From the NCBI RefSeq assembly GCF_001976065.1, contig NZ_MNAH01000001.1:248001-312000 (forward strand): 64,000 nt of DNA, in the 5' to 3' direction. A program made the translations under genes and the position numbers. The notes under the pieces were generated by a model. The model was not told the DNA's origin, made no database searches, and saw nothing but the letters and a program-made list of their open reading frames with translations. Below, piece by piece: positions 8,869-18,982 of this stretch (position 1 is its first letter; every line of letters starts with the position of its first letter). This DNA comes from Pseudomonas putida (GTDB lineage: Bacteria; Pseudomonadota; Gammaproteobacteria; Pseudomonadales; Pseudomonadaceae).

Positions 8869-10434
8869 TCAGAACTGGAAGTAAAGGAACGGCGAGAAGC
8901 TTTGCGCCGAGAGTTTGAGAATCGAGGCGATGAACAGCAGCAGCACCAGGGCTCGCATCGCGTAACGCGACCAGTCAGCGGTCCAGTAGGCCGGTTGAAC
9001 TTGCGCTTCCACGCCAACGGTGTAGCCAGGCTGGTGGATGCTCGCCGGGTTATCCCCAGGTGCAGCCTTGATCAGGCCCGGTTCAGTGGCGGCCGGGCCA
9101 TCGCTGTCGACGTTCGCGGCAGGCTTGGTCTTGACCGGCGTCTGGTTGCTGTAGAAATCGCGCAGGCCGAAGAACGCCAGGGTCACGTAGGCCACGATCA
9201 GGGTCGCCACTTGCAGGCCGGTGAGGCTGGCCTGGTTGAGTTCCGACAGCGACCAGTCGCCGAAGCTGAACATCGCACCGTACATGCGACCGGCAACGTG
9301 CAGGTTTTCCGCACGGAAGATCACCCAGCCCATCACCACCAACAGGAAGGTCAGTGCCCAGCGGATCGGGTTGAAGGTGCGCGCCGAGGTGTTCAGGCCC
9401 AGGGCTTTCTCGATCGCCAGCCACATGCCGTGCCACGCACCCCAGACGATGTAGGTGATGTTCGCGCCGTGCCACAGGCCACCGAGCAGCATGGTCAGGA
9501 ACAGGTTGCGATAGGTGGTCAGGGTGCCTTTGCGGTTACCGCCCAGGGTGATGTACAGGTAGTCACGCAGCCAGGTCGACAGGCTGATGTGCCAGCGGCG
9601 CCAGAACTCGGTGATCGACTGGCTGATGTATGGCTGCTTGAAGTTTTCCATGAAGCGGAAACCCATCATCAAGCCCAGGCCAATGGCCATGTCGCTGTAG
9701 CCGGAGAAGTCGAAGTACAGCTGCGCGGTGTAGGCCAGGGCGCCGAGCCAGGCATCGCCCGTGGTCGGGTTCTGCAGGGCGAAGCAATGGTCGGCCACCA
9801 CCGCGAGGGTGTCGGCGATGAAGACCTTCTTGATGAAACCCTGCATGAACCGCGTGCAGCCCTCGGAGAACTTGTCGAGGGTGTGGGTGCGGTTGTTGAA
9901 CTGGTCGGCCAGGTCGCGAAAGCGCAACACAGGGCCGGCGATCAGGTGCGGGAAGATCGCCACGAACGCCGCGAAGTCGATCAGGTTGCGGGTCGCCGGG
10001 GTATCGCCACGGTAGACGTCGATGATGTAGCTGATGGACTCGAAGATGTAGAACGAGATCCCGATCGGCAACAGCACGTGGGTCAGGATGAACGGCTCAA
10101 GGCCCACCGAGGTCATCATGGCATTGATGCTGTCGACCCCGAAGTTGGCGTACTTGAAGTAGCCGAGGATGCACAGGTCGACGGCCACGCCGAGCAGCAG
10201 CCAGCGCTGCGCCGGTTTGGTCCGCACGCCGGCGGCGCCGACTTTGAGGCCGATCCAGTAGTTCCACAGCGTGACCGCCGCGAACAGTGCGAGGAAGTCC
10301 ACACGCCACCAGGCGTAGAACATGTAGCTGGCGATCAGCAGCAGCAGATTGCGATAGCGTTGCCCGCTCAAATAGTACAAGCCGAGAAAGATCGGCAAGA
10401 ACAAAAACAGGAACACGTTGGACGAAAAAACCAT
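8869..10434 (-). CDS. algI: AlgI: membrane-bound O-acyltransferase for alginate
   Basis: MBOAT-family integral membrane protein of 521 residues that brings acetyl groups across the inner membrane for alginate acetylation. The conserved MBOAT histidine is visible in GGLWHGAN near residue 320, with a second His in GAWHG. The start is MVFSSNVFLF at 10434, preceded by AAGGAG; an upstream in-frame start at 10527 would add a basic, non-family leader. It is separated from algL by a 141-base gap holding a perfect palindrome. Confidence 0.97.
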   Translation of the reverse strand: MVFSSNVFLFLFLPIFLGLYYLSGQRYRNLLLLIASYMFYAWWRVDFLALFAAVTLWNYWIGLKVGAAGVRTKPAQRWLLLGVAVDLCILGYFKYANFGVDSINAMMTSVGLEPFILTHVLLPIGISFYIFESISYIIDVYRGDTPATRNLIDFAAFVAIFPHLIAGPVLRFRDLADQFNNRTHTLDKFSEGCTRFMQGFIKKVFIADTLAVVADHCFALQNPTTGDAWLGALAYTAQLYFDFSGYSDMAIGLGLMMGFRFMENFKQPYISQSITEFWRRWHISLSTWLRDYLYITLGGNRKGTLTTYRNLFLTMLLGGLWHGANITYIVWGAWHGMWLAIEKALGLNTSARTFNPIRWALTFLLVVMGWVIFRAENLHVAGRMYGAMFSFGDWSLSELNQASLTGLQVATLIVAYVTLAFFGLRDFYSNQTPVKTKPAANVDSDGPAATEPGLIKAAPGDNPASIHQPGYTVGVEAQVQPAYWTADWSRYAMRALVLLLFIASILKLSAQSFSPFLYFQF

Positions 10435-10532
10435 CCCGATCTCTCCTTGTTTGAACCTACATTCAAGGGCCCAACGGCCCCCCCAAACCCCCCACGAAAA
10501 ACCGGGGGGATAACTCACAAAATTCAAACCCT

Positions 10533-10567
10533 ACGATCGTTCCCACGCTCTGCGTGGGAACGATCGT
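10533..10567. repeat. perfect 16-bp inverted repeat in the algL-algI gap
   Basis: ACGATCGTTCCCACGC and its exact complement are separated by three bases (TCT). The element is unlike the REPINs elsewhere in the window but has the look of another dispersed Pseudomonas palindrome. It sits directly after the algL stop, inside the operon, and is followed on the transcribed strand by two runs of six and seven G (10480-10507). Confidence 0.9.
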
Positions 10568-10575
10568 GCGTGGTC

Positions 10576-11688
10576 CTAGGAACCCTTGCCTTTTTCGTTG
10601 GCCGGGTCGTAGACACGGGTCAGGTCACCGCCGAGGCGGAAGGTCTTGAACGGTTGCATCTCGTGCTTCTTCTCCAGTACGTCCGGCGCGCAGGTGTAGA
10701 GGGTGCAGAATGGTTCAAGCCAGGCGAATTTCGAGTCGACCTTGAGATCGCTCATGTCCTGTTTCTTGCCGTTCTTTTCTTCGAACTCATCCGGGTCTTT
10801 CACCCCGGCGAGCACGCGATCACCCAGGCGCTTGAGCGCGCCGTTGTTTTCCTGACGCAAGTCCACACCATTGACCTGGGCGAAACTGGCGATCATCGCC
10901 AGCGGCGGCAGGGCGTAGTTGTGATAGGCGAGGGCGCGTTGCTGGCGCTTGAGTTCGTTCGGCAGATAGCCGTCCGCGTCGACCTGATTGGCGCCGACCT
11001 TGTATTCCTTCACGGCCCAGTCGAACAGGTCGCGGCGGTTGGTGGCGACGGAGGTCGCCATGACCGACCAGGCGGCCCAGTACGAGTGGTTGTTGGTTTT
11101 TTCCAGCGGCAGGTTGTCCCAGTCGCTGACCACCTGATCGGCCATGCGGTTGAACCAGGCCTCGATCAGCTGCGACTCCTGCTGATGGTTGGCCAGTGGA
11201 TGGGAGTCAGAGAATTTCAGGCGAACGTACGACGACGCCATGCTGCCCAACGCCCATTTGCGCATGGACTTGCCGGTGTGGTTGAAGTCCTTGGACATCA
11301 ATGCATCGGCCTTGGCCCAAGCGGTCAACCAGCTCAAGGTGCATTCCAGCTGTTCAGGGCGACCGTCACGCATGAACTGCATGACGCGCTTGCTGGTGCC
11401 ACGTTCCATCTTGGTGATGTCGGCGGTGCTGTCGCGGAAGGCTTTCTCCGACTGCACGTTCAGGGTCGAGCGCGCCTTGTCCGAACCTTCGTACTTGCTG
11501 CGAAATTGCAGCGAGCCGGTGTAGGGCATCGGCATGGCATCGCAGCCTTCGCTCTTGTCGCCGCTTTTGACTTTCTCGATCGGCGCAAAATAGCCCTGTG
11601 GCGGGCGCAGTGGCGCCGCGGCCTGGGTCGCACCGGCGAACATCGCCAGGCTCAACAGCGTCAGTGTTGCAAGTTTCGGATTTCGCAT
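10576..11688 (-). CDS. algL: AlgL: poly(beta-D-mannuronate) lyase
   Basis: Periplasmic PL5 alginate lyase of 370 residues that clears mis-exported polymer during secretion. The signal peptide ends near [11 protein letters not shown] (about residue 24). The catalytic signature NNHSYWAAW and the segment NRRDLFDW are intact. Two starts are possible: 11700, overlapping the algX stop as ATGA, or 11688, with GAGG six bases upstream; I use 11688 because of the better ribosome-binding site and a normal signal peptide. Confidence 0.97.
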   Translation of the reverse strand: MRNPKLATLTLLSLAMFAGATQAAAPLRPPQGYFAPIEKVKSGDKSEGCDAMPMPYTGSLQFRSKYEGSDKARSTLNVQSEKAFRDSTADITKMERGTSKRVMQFMRDGRPEQLECTLSWLTAWAKADALMSKDFNHTGKSMRKWALGSMASSYVRLKFSDSHPLANHQQESQLIEAWFNRMADQVVSDWDNLPLEKTNNHSYWAAWSVMATSVATNRRDLFDWAVKEYKVGANQVDADGYLPNELKRQQRALAYHNYALPPLAMIASFAQVNGVDLRQENNGALKRLGDRVLAGVKDPDEFEEKNGKKQDMSDLKVDSKFAWLEPFCTLYTCAPDVLEKKHEMQPFKTFRLGGDLTRVYDPANEKGKGS

Positions 11689-11696
11689 AGCAGACC

Positions 11697-13148
11697 TCAT
11701 TGCCCGGCTGAAGCGGTACGTTGCTCAGCGCTCGGGAATACGTTGCGTTTGCAGATTTTCGCTTCGACTTTCTGTGGCGCGGCGCCGGCTTTTTCCGGGC
11801 CCTGGATTTCGACGGCCAGCAGGTTCTGCGAGGCCCAGTCTTCGTCCGTGCGCAACTCGAAGGCGAAACGTCCGTCAGTGTCGGAGGTTTCCGGTTTTTC
11901 GATCTTGATGTCCTCGTGGCGCCCGTTCATGTACCAGAGGGTGGCTTGCAGGTTTTTCACCGAGGTGTCGGCGAAGCGGATGTCGACCTGGTGACTGCCG
12001 TTTTGCAGGTTCAGGTTTTTGCTGTTGACCATCAGTTCGTTCTTGCCAGGCTTCAAAGTGGTGCTGGCAGACATCTGTGCATCCTTGCCTTCGCAGCCGT
12101 TGTCCAGCAGCGCCATCATCTGGCGGTAGATGGTTTCCTGGTCGAGGCGATAGAGCGGCGAGAATTCCCAGATGAGAATCTTCGGCGGGTTCTTCTGGAA
12201 CTCGTCGCTGCCCAGGTACTGCAGCATCGAACCTTCCAGGCCGCCGCCAGGGAACGCCACGTTGAGAATGTCGGCGCCGATGGCCTCTTCGAGGAAACCG
12301 GCGAAGTTGTAGTTCTTGCCACTGTGACTGGTGCCGACCAGGGTGATTTGCGGGTTACCGGAATCACCGAACAGATCGCCATCGCCTGCTTCGCCTTTCG
12401 GCTCGGTGGTGAATTGATCCATGTACTGGATCGCGTAGCTGGTGCCACAGAGTTGACCAGCCATGTTGTGCAATGTTCCGGTCTTGCCCATGCGACCCGA
12501 CTTATGGGTCTCGAATTCACGCTTGGGAATGTCGGCGAAGGCCGGGATCTGCTTGACCTTTTCGGCCACGATTTTTGCCGTGCGCTGGGCACCGTAAGGC
12601 GTCCAGTGCTGGTCGCCGCGGAAGTAGAAGTCGTGGGCGGGCAGGGTGTCGGGCAGCGACTCGTTGGTCAGCGGCGACAGGTCCGGTACTACGTAACCCA
12701 TCTGCGCGAAACGGCCGAGCATGGTCTTGTAGTTCTTCAGCGCCTTGTCGAAGTCGAAGCTGGCTTTCTCTGCCGGGTTCAACTTGTTGCGGTTCACCAG
12801 GCCACGGGTCGGCTGGTAAACGACAACCAGTTCCACGCCTTTGCTCTTGAACGCATCGTGCAATTGCTTCATGCGCTTGTAGCCGGCCGGGGTGGTATCG
12901 AATTCGGTGCGCAAGTCTTCCTGGGTCCGGAACAACCAGTCGCCCTGCGCCTGCACCAGGGTGGTGAAGTTCTGCTGATAGCGCGTGGTGTAGTTCTTCG
13001 CGTCGTGGGCCGCGGGGCACAGGCTGCAGCACGGCTCGGCGCTGAATTTTGGCGCTTGCACTTCATCGGCGCGAACACCGCCGCTGGCGGCGAGAATGCC
13101 GGCGGTCAGGGCCGACAGGCTGAGTAATTTGATCAAGTGTGGGTGCAT
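11697..13148 (-). CDS. algX: AlgX: alginate acetyltransferase
   Basis: Periplasmic protein of 483 residues that acetylates alginate directly and belongs to the export complex. A signal peptide (to about residue 27) is followed by an SGNH-like domain with Asp179 and His181 in [12 protein letters not shown] and the serine in [10 protein letters not shown]-terminal carbohydrate-binding module occupies about residues 345-465. The CC..C cluster at 40-44 matches the family. GAGGA precedes the ATG. Confidence 0.97.
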   Translation of the reverse strand: MHPHLIKLLSLSALTAGILAASGGVRADEVQAPKFSAEPCCSLCPAAHDAKNYTTRYQQNFTTLVQAQGDWLFRTQEDLRTEFDTTPAGYKRMKQLHDAFKSKGVELVVVYQPTRGLVNRNKLNPAEKASFDFDKALKNYKTMLGRFAQMGYVVPDLSPLTNESLPDTLPAHDFYFRGDQHWTPYGAQRTAKIVAEKVKQIPAFADIPKREFETHKSGRMGKTGTLHNMAGQLCGTSYAIQYMDQFTTEPKGEAGDGDLFGDSGNPQITLVGTSHSGKNYNFAGFLEEAIGADILNVAFPGGGLEGSMLQYLGSDEFQKNPPKILIWEFSPLYRLDQETIYRQMMALLDNGCEGKDAQMSASTTLKPGKNELMVNSKNLNLQNGSHQVDIRFADTSVKNLQATLWYMNGRHEDIKIEKPETSDTDGRFAFELRTDEDWASQNLLAVEIQGPEKAGAAPQKVEAKICKRNVFPSAEQRTASAGQ

Positions 13149-13158
13149 AAAATTATCC

Positions 13159-14748
13159 TCAGTCCCGCATTTCGGTCTGGCGTTCGACAGGGTCGATCAG
13201 CACGGCTTTCTGCTGGCGTACCAACAGGTCGAGAATTTCATCCTGGCGCTCGCCGAGAATCCCCGAGAAGCTGATGCCACTGGATTTGGTCGGCGCGAGC
13301 ATGGACACGCGATACAACTCGACGCTCAACGGCGAGTCGATGGACAGCGGGCCGCTGCCGTTGGCCGCCAGTTCACCGCCAACCACGATCAGCGATACCT
13401 GGGCGTCGAACGGATCGAGCTTGATGTCACGGTCGGTGTTGGTCAGGTCCTTGATGTGCCCGTAGACGCCGGTCAGGCCGTTGGCCATGGCGACGTTTTC
13501 GTACAGGCGAATGTTCACGCTGTTACGAATGCGGATGCCGTGACGACGGTTGCTGATCACCTTGTTGCCCCACAGCAGGTTGTCGGCACTCTCGTAGAGG
13601 GTGATGCCGTCGGTGTGGTTCTGGTAGATCTCGTTGTGGGCGATCAGGTTGTTCACGCTGTTACGGTCGATCACCAGGCCCGACAGTTTGTTGTCGTAGC
13701 TGCGGTTGTTGAAGATGAAGCTGTCGTTGACCTCACGGGAAATGATGATCCCGTGCTTCTTCTTGGTCCCGAACACCGTGTTGTCGGCAATGATCAGGCC
13801 GTGGGAACGGTCGTGCGGGTCGATGCCATAGACGATGTTGTCTTTGTAGGTGTTGCCCTTGACCACGAAGTCGCGGGTTTCGTAGCAGTAGAAGCCGTAC
13901 CACATGTCCGAGAACTCGGAGCCGACGATCCAGCCGGTCGGCTCGGAACGCTTGAGCACCTTGGCCATGTTCGGCGTGTACTGGGAAATACTCACGCCGT
14001 AGGACTTACTGTTGGCGTAGCCGAAACTGGCGATCTTGCTGTTGGCGATGTAGGTCTCGGTGCCGCCCCAGGACAGCAGGAACGGACGGAATTCCTTGGG
14101 CGACTTGAAGGCCGCCGGGCCATTGGCCTTCTCGCTCCAGCCAGTGATCCTGGTATCGCGCACGAACAACTGGCCGTCGTTGACCAGGAACGAACCGGCC
14201 TCTTGGGACAGGCGCAGTTCCTGGGTCTGCTTGTCGATTTCGAGGATGCCGTGACGACCGACCACGATCGGCAACTTCGCCAGGAACACGCCCGGCGAGG
14301 TCTCGCTGAAGTACTGCTTGGGCAGCTTCTGCGCCAGGTCCTTGAGGTTCATGTAGCCGTCGTCGACGAAGATCGCCTGGGGGATGCCGTGCTGACGCAC
14401 CACCCACTCGGCCATCTTGTTGTCGCCGCCGATGAAGTCCTTCAGGGCGTCTTCCTGCATCATCCGGCGCACGCTGATCTTGCCGGCCTTGCTGCGCACG
14501 ATTTTCGCGGCGATGGCTTCGGCGGTATAGCCCGAGGTGTCCGGCAGTTTCGGCGTGGCCAGTTCCAGCGGCGCGGTTGGTGCGCTGCTGACGGTGTAGG
14601 TCTTGGCCTGCTGCAGTTCCTTGGCCATGGTGGCCGGCTTGCCTGGTTGAGGCACCGCCGGCTCCACATTGGCGAAGGCAGTCGCGCTGGCCAGCAGCAT
14701 CGCGCCGGCCAACAGGCTGATCGAGCCTTTTCTGGCTTGATGATTCAT
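13159..14748 (-). CDS. algG: AlgG: mannuronan C5-epimerase
   Basis: Periplasmic right-handed beta-helix epimerase of 529 residues that converts mannuronate to guluronate in the polymer and belongs to the secretion scaffold. The signal peptide ends near TAFANVEP. The catalytic motif DPHDRSHG and the repeated N-rich beta-helix turns are clear. The ATG at 14748, behind GAAGGGAG, is favoured; an ATG at 14775 overlapping the algE stop would add MHIAKGVPQ before the signal peptide. Confidence 0.97.
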   Translation of the reverse strand: MNHQARKGSISLLAGAMLLASATAFANVEPAVPQPGKPATMAKELQQAKTYTVSSAPTAPLELATPKLPDTSGYTAEAIAAKIVRSKAGKISVRRMMQEDALKDFIGGDNKMAEWVVRQHGIPQAIFVDDGYMNLKDLAQKLPKQYFSETSPGVFLAKLPIVVGRHGILEIDKQTQELRLSQEAGSFLVNDGQLFVRDTRITGWSEKANGPAAFKSPKEFRPFLLSWGGTETYIANSKIASFGYANSKSYGVSISQYTPNMAKVLKRSEPTGWIVGSEFSDMWYGFYCYETRDFVVKGNTYKDNIVYGIDPHDRSHGLIIADNTVFGTKKKHGIIISREVNDSFIFNNRSYDNKLSGLVIDRNSVNNLIAHNEIYQNHTDGITLYESADNLLWGNKVISNRRHGIRIRNSVNIRLYENVAMANGLTGVYGHIKDLTNTDRDIKLDPFDAQVSLIVVGGELAANGSGPLSIDSPLSVELYRVSMLAPTKSSGISFSGILGERQDEILDLLVRQQKAVLIDPVERQTEMRD

Positions 14749-14774
14749 CTGGGGGACTCCCTTCGCAATGTGCA

Positions 14775-16259
14775 TCAGAAGCGCCAGATCACGTCGACGA
14801 ACGCGCGGTGCATGTACGAATCGACTTCCTTGCCGTAGGCGTCGCCCGGCTTGAACACACCGCCGCGGAAACGCACCAGGGCCGAAGGCTCGTCGATCTT
14901 CTGGCTCAATGCCGCCGGCAGCAGGCCTTGCTTGAAGTACTTGGTGACGACCAGATCCATTTCCTGGCCGAGGTCTTTATCACCATCATTCAGTGGCAGG
15001 GACGTGCTGGACAGCACCGCGCCGGTGACGTCGTCGGTGTTGTTCTGCACGGCGTCGATGCCGTTGCTGGTGATCGGCTTGTTGCCGTCGACGCGCCAGA
15101 ACTTGTGGTAGATCAGGCTGGCGTCGTATTCGTCGTTGAGCATCCACGAACCGAACAGGGTGGCCGATTGCATGTTGTTCATTTCGCCACGGAAGGCTTC
15201 GCCGAAACGGTGCACCCGCGAACGGGTACCGGTGTAGCTCGAGCGGTTGCTTTCCAGGCCGTTCTGTTCGTAATCGGCGCTGGCACGGGCGTAGGCCGCA
15301 CCGACTTGCCATTGCGGATCGAGGCGCAGACGCACGCCCAGGTCGGTGGCCCAGCCGTCGACATCGCCGCTGTGCTTGGCTTGCGCCGGAGCTGTGCCAT
15401 CGGCGTTCAGCGGGTTGACCGTGTCGCGGTCGCCGCTCATGCCGGTGATGCTGCCCCAGTAGTTGACGGTGTTGGTGTTACGCCAGTTGTAGGCGTCGCT
15501 GTTGGCCTGCAGGCCCAGCCAGCTGATGTCGCCGTTCTGTTTCTTGTCCAGCGAATCGCCAGCCACGCCCGGTTCCGGGTAGTCGAGCTTGCCGTCATCG
15601 TGGGTGTGATGACCGCGAATGCCGGCCCAGTGTCCCGGTGTCCATTGGTATTCGGCATCGGCGTAGGCGTGCAGGCGATCCTTGTCCTTGGGTGCCAGCT
15701 CTTTCAGGTCGGTGCGGTACTCGCTGAAACGTTCGGCGACACCGGCGTTGGCGCGCAACAGGGTGGTGTCGAAGGTCCAGTTCAGGGCTTCGATGTTGGT
15801 GTCGCGCCATTGGCCGTCGTCGTTGTGCAGGCGCTGGCGACCGAATTTCAGGATCTCGCCAGGGTAGGGCGTGAAGCCGCTGTAGCCGACCCAGAACTCG
15901 CGCATCGCCAGGTAGTTCTTCTTGGTCTTGCGGTCGTTGTTGACGGTGTTTTCGGTGCCTTCGGATTGCTGCAGGGTGTCGGTTTCGATGATGTCGGTGG
16001 ACGTCACGGCCTGACCCATGGCGTAGGCGCTCCACGCGCCGCTTTCGCCATAGACCCACGGACGCAGGTCGAGACCCAGGCCATTGACGTCGCCGCCACG
16101 CTGGGTGCCAAGGTCACGGTCGTCTTCGGACTGGCCGGTGATCTTCACGTCCAGGCCATAGTTCTTCGGTGCTTCAGTCATCGCTGCCAGCGTCGGGCAG
16201 GACCAGATCAGCGCGAACGTCAGGCCGATACCGGCCTTCATGAATGGATTCAACTTCAT
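14775..16259 (-). CDS. algE: AlgE: outer-membrane alginate export porin
   Basis: Beta-barrel porin of 494 residues that lets anionic alginate cross the outer membrane. The signal peptide ends near [10 protein letters not shown] (about residue 25). Alternating amphipathic strands follow, and the protein ends in the aromatic FVDVIWRF typical of BAM substrates. The start overlaps the algK stop by four bases (ATGA), with GAGGAA upstream. Confidence 0.97.
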   Translation of the reverse strand: MKLNPFMKAGIGLTFALIWSCPTLAAMTEAPKNYGLDVKITGQSEDDRDLGTQRGGDVNGLGLDLRPWVYGESGAWSAYAMGQAVTSTDIIETDTLQQSEGTENTVNNDRKTKKNYLAMREFWVGYSGFTPYPGEILKFGRQRLHNDDGQWRDTNIEALNWTFDTTLLRANAGVAERFSEYRTDLKELAPKDKDRLHAYADAEYQWTPGHWAGIRGHHTHDDGKLDYPEPGVAGDSLDKKQNGDISWLGLQANSDAYNWRNTNTVNYWGSITGMSGDRDTVNPLNADGTAPAQAKHSGDVDGWATDLGVRLRLDPQWQVGAAYARASADYEQNGLESNRSSYTGTRSRVHRFGEAFRGEMNNMQSATLFGSWMLNDEYDASLIYHKFWRVDGNKPITSNGIDAVQNNTDDVTGAVLSSTSLPLNDGDKDLGQEMDLVVTKYFKQGLLPAALSQKIDEPSALVRFRGGVFKPGDAYGKEVDSYMHRAFVDVIWRF

Positions 16260-17767
16260 AGGGATTCCTCGCCGTCTTCTTCTTGCAGGGCGTGCAGTTG
16301 CAGCGTGTTCTGGCTCAGGTTGCCGCGAACCGCCTGTTCCTGTTTCAACAGGCGCTGGGCCTCGGCCAGCTGCGCAGGCGGCAGTTGAGCTTCGAGGGTT
16401 TGCGCAAGCTCGGTGGCTTGCGGGGTGTTCTGGGTCTTGGCCAATTGGCTGAAGACGTACGCATTGAGCGGGTCAGGCTTGGTGCCTTTGCCTTGGGAAA
16501 ACAGTTGGGCAATGGCGAAGTCGGCGCTGTTCTGGCCGTTGCGCGCAGCGGTCAGCAGGTGATCCAGGGCCTTTTGCGGGTAGACCTTGCCCAGGTAGCC
16601 ACGGCGATAGATCTGGCCGAGGTAGTAATCGGCGGCGACTTCGCGGCCGACGGCTTTCTGGAAGTGTTCCTCGGCGACCTTGGCGTCGGCCGGGACCATC
16701 TTGCCTTCGTAGTAGAGCTTGCCCAGCAACAGCTCGGCGCGCGGTTGGTCGGCGGCGCGGCCGTTGTCCAGGTACTTCATCATCTGGTCGACATCGCCCA
16801 GTTCCGGGAAGTCGTAGATCAGTTGCGCGAGGGTGACCCACGACGCCGGGTAGCCCGGAGCGATGGGTTCGAGCAGCGACTGCGCGGTTTTTTCGTCGGG
16901 CGTGCCCAGGGTTGGATCGGCGAGTACGCGAGCAACACTGTCCACACGCTGAGCAGAAACGGTGCCGCGACTGTGAGCCGCCTGCATCTGCTTGATCAGC
17001 TCGGCCTGTTGCTCAGGCTTGGCCTGTTTCTGGTAGACCGTGGCCAGTTCGACGTAGCAGATGTCGGTGGTGTTGAGCGCCGCCTTGCAGACCTTTTCCA
17101 CTTCGTCCAGGTGCTGGTCGTAGGTGCCCTGGGTGCGATACAGCAGCACTTGCGCCAGGCCCGCTTCCGGCTTGCCTTCGGCGCGCCATTGGCTGATCTG
17201 CTTCTGGGCGTCGACGTTGGGGAAGCTGTGCGGGTATTGCAGGTACAGCATCGCCAACGGGATCAGGGTGTTGCCTTCACCGGCGGCCGAGGCCTTTTTC
17301 AATAGGCCTTCGGCTTCGTGCTGCTCGGCTTCGGTGGAGCCTGGCTTGGCCACCAGCAGGCGGCCGAGGCGGGCCTGGGCGCGCGGCGAAACGCTGGCCG
17401 CGGCGCGGTAAGTCGCCTCGGCCTGTTTCATTTGCGCCGGGTCGCGGCTGTCGACCTGGATATCGGCCAGGCCAACCTGGGCTTCGCTGTAGCCCAGTTC
17501 TGCCAGTTGCTGGTAGTTCGCCGCCGCGGTGGCGGTATCGCCACGCTTGAGCGCTTCGTTGGCCAGGCGTTGGTCGGGCAGACCGGCACAACCGCTGAGG
17601 CTGACTGCCAAGGCCAGCGAGCAGAACGCGAATCCCCTGTGGGAGCGAGCCTGCTCGCGAAGCAGACGATGCGGTGCATCAGACGAACCGCGTTGACCCA
17701 TTCGCGAGCAGGCTCGCTCCCACAGGGATTGCGGTGTTCTTGGAATTGGTGGCGTCGTCACGGGCAT
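16256..17767 (-). CDS. algK: AlgK: outer-membrane TPR lipoprotein of the alginate exporter
   Basis: Scaffold lipoprotein of 503 residues with many Sel1/TPR-like repeats that localises AlgE and links it to Alg44 and AlgX. The lipobox LSGC puts the lipidated cysteine at residue 60 if translation begins at 17767, where GGAGG stands just before the ATG (or the GTG two codons on, at better spacing). This n-region is far longer than normal because residues about 14-45 are encoded by a REPIN (17631-17730). A Met inside the insert (codon 23) has no ribosome-binding site. The rest aligns with AlgK (CAGLPDQRL onward). Confidence 0.95.
   Translation of the reverse strand: MPVTTPPIPRTPQSLWERACSRMGQRGSSDAPHRLLREQARSHRGFAFCSLALAVSLSGCAGLPDQRLANEALKRGDTATAAANYQQLAELGYSEAQVGLADIQVDSRDPAQMKQAEATYRAAASVSPRAQARLGRLLVAKPGSTEAEQHEAEGLLKKASAAGEGNTLIPLAMLYLQYPHSFPNVDAQKQISQWRAEGKPEAGLAQVLLYRTQGTYDQHLDEVEKVCKAALNTTDICYVELATVYQKQAKPEQQAELIKQMQAAHSRGTVSAQRVDSVARVLADPTLGTPDEKTAQSLLEPIAPGYPASWVTLAQLIYDFPELGDVDQMMKYLDNGRAADQPRAELLLGKLYYEGKMVPADAKVAEEHFQKAVGREVAADYYLGQIYRRGYLGKVYPQKALDHLLTAARNGQNSADFAIAQLFSQGKGTKPDPLNAYVFSQLAKTQNTPQATELAQTLEAQLPPAQLAEAQRLLKQEQAVRGNLSQNTLQLHALQEEDGEESL
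17631..17730. repeat. REPIN inside the algK coding sequence
   Basis: The pair GTGGGAGCGAGCCTGCTCGC and its complement, with matching outer bases AATCCC...GGGATT, lies wholly within the 5' part of algK and keeps the reading frame. The core differs from the type A copies elsewhere in the window (GAGCCTG in place of GGGCTTG). Confidence 0.93.
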
Positions 17768-17776
17768 GTCCTCCGG

Positions 17777-18946
17777 TTAAAGACCAGCAGCCATGGCTTT
17801 GTCGATCAGCCAGCTGAGGTTCGGGCCACGGTCGCTGTTCACTTCCACCGGACGACCGGCGAGGCTGCTGTCCAGGGCTTCGTCAGGCTGGATCAGGACG
17901 CGGATGTCGGAGGACAGGTCGGCGCTTTTCAGGCTGGTGCTGCTGACGATCTTGCCGGTGCGGGTCTTGTCTTCGCCGGCGATCTGGAAGCGCACCGGGG
18001 TGCCTGGCAGAACGTCGCCGAACTGGCGATAGGAGAAGCGCGCTTCAACGTTGGCTTCGGTGTTGCGGGGTACCAGCTGGAAGATCACGTCGCCTTTGCT
18101 GGCGTACTGACCGTCGGCGACCATCTGCTGGGCCACGGTGCAGTCGCAGGGCGATGTCAGGGTGCCGGTCATCTGCTTGCCGAACAGCTCTTCAACCTTG
18201 GCCGGAGCCAGTTGATCGTCTTCCAGGTGACCCTTGAGCACGTCGAGCATGCTGGTGCTGAAGGTCGCCAGTGGTGCGCCTTTGGCGGCCACGCCGTCGG
18301 CTTTCACCAGGCTCTGCACGGTACCGTCGCGGGGCATGGTGATGTTCACGCCCGGCACGCTGACCAGGCCGGCCTGGGCGTGGCTGACGAAGTACATGCC
18401 GTACACCGATTTGAAGATGAAGCCGAACGCCGCCAGGCCGATGGCGAAAACCCCCAGGCTCAGTGTCACTGCTTTCATGCGCCCGAACGCGCTCATGCCG
18501 TGGCCGCCGTCCTTGATCTTGCGCGCCTTGGTGAAGTTGTCGCGCTGCAGGGTCGCCAGCACTTCGCCGATGGTGACGATGTCGCCCGCCAGGTGCGAAG
18601 TGATCAGGTGGCGCAAGGTCGAGATGTCCTGCGGTTCCAGGTTCTGGAACTGGCAACCGATACGACCGGTTTCGCGATCGTTGGAGCGCACCTGCAACTC
18701 CACGTCCATGGCCAGGCCGAGGTTGTCGATGACGAATTGCAGGCGTGCCTTGTACTTGTCGCCGATCTTCAGCGGCAGTTGCCCGGCATTGAAGGCCAGG
18801 CCACCGGCGGAGAGGTCGATCACCCGCGCTTCGACCGGCGTACGGTCGGGGCCGAAGAAACGCAGCTTGGCCGGGATTTTCACCCGGGCGTGTTGGCGCT
18901 GGGCTTCGGATTCATGCACTACGTTGGCGTTGACGGCGGTATTCAT
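17777..18946 (-). CDS. alg44: Alg44: c-di-GMP receptor subunit of alginate polymerase
   Basis: Inner-membrane protein of 389 residues that activates Alg8 on binding c-di-GMP. The N-terminal PilZ domain has R17xxxR21 and D44LSxGG, the same residue positions as in P. aeruginosa Alg44. A single transmembrane helix lies near 153-175, followed by a periplasmic HlyD-like domain. It ends nine bases before algK. Confidence 0.98.
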   Translation of the reverse strand: MNTAVNANVVHESEAQRQHARVKIPAKLRFFGPDRTPVEARVIDLSAGGLAFNAGQLPLKIGDKYKARLQFVIDNLGLAMDVELQVRSNDRETGRIGCQFQNLEPQDISTLRHLITSHLAGDIVTIGEVLATLQRDNFTKARKIKDGGHGMSAFGRMKAVTLSLGVFAIGLAAFGFIFKSVYGMYFVSHAQAGLVSVPGVNITMPRDGTVQSLVKADGVAAKGAPLATFSTSMLDVLKGHLEDDQLAPAKVEELFGKQMTGTLTSPCDCTVAQQMVADGQYASKGDVIFQLVPRNTEANVEARFSYRQFGDVLPGTPVRFQIAGEDKTRTGKIVSSTSLKSADLSSDIRVLIQPDEALDSSLAGRPVEVNSDRGPNLSWLIDKAMAAGL

Positions 18947-18982
18947 AAGGGCGATTTCCTGGTTAATTCAATAAGGGGGCGG

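Noticed and set aside
8845..11994. A 1049-codon open frame on the plus strand over algI-algL
   Set aside because: It is antisense to well-conserved alginate genes and reads as low-complexity Arg/Gln/Val-rich sequence with no domain; a by-product of high G+C codon use.
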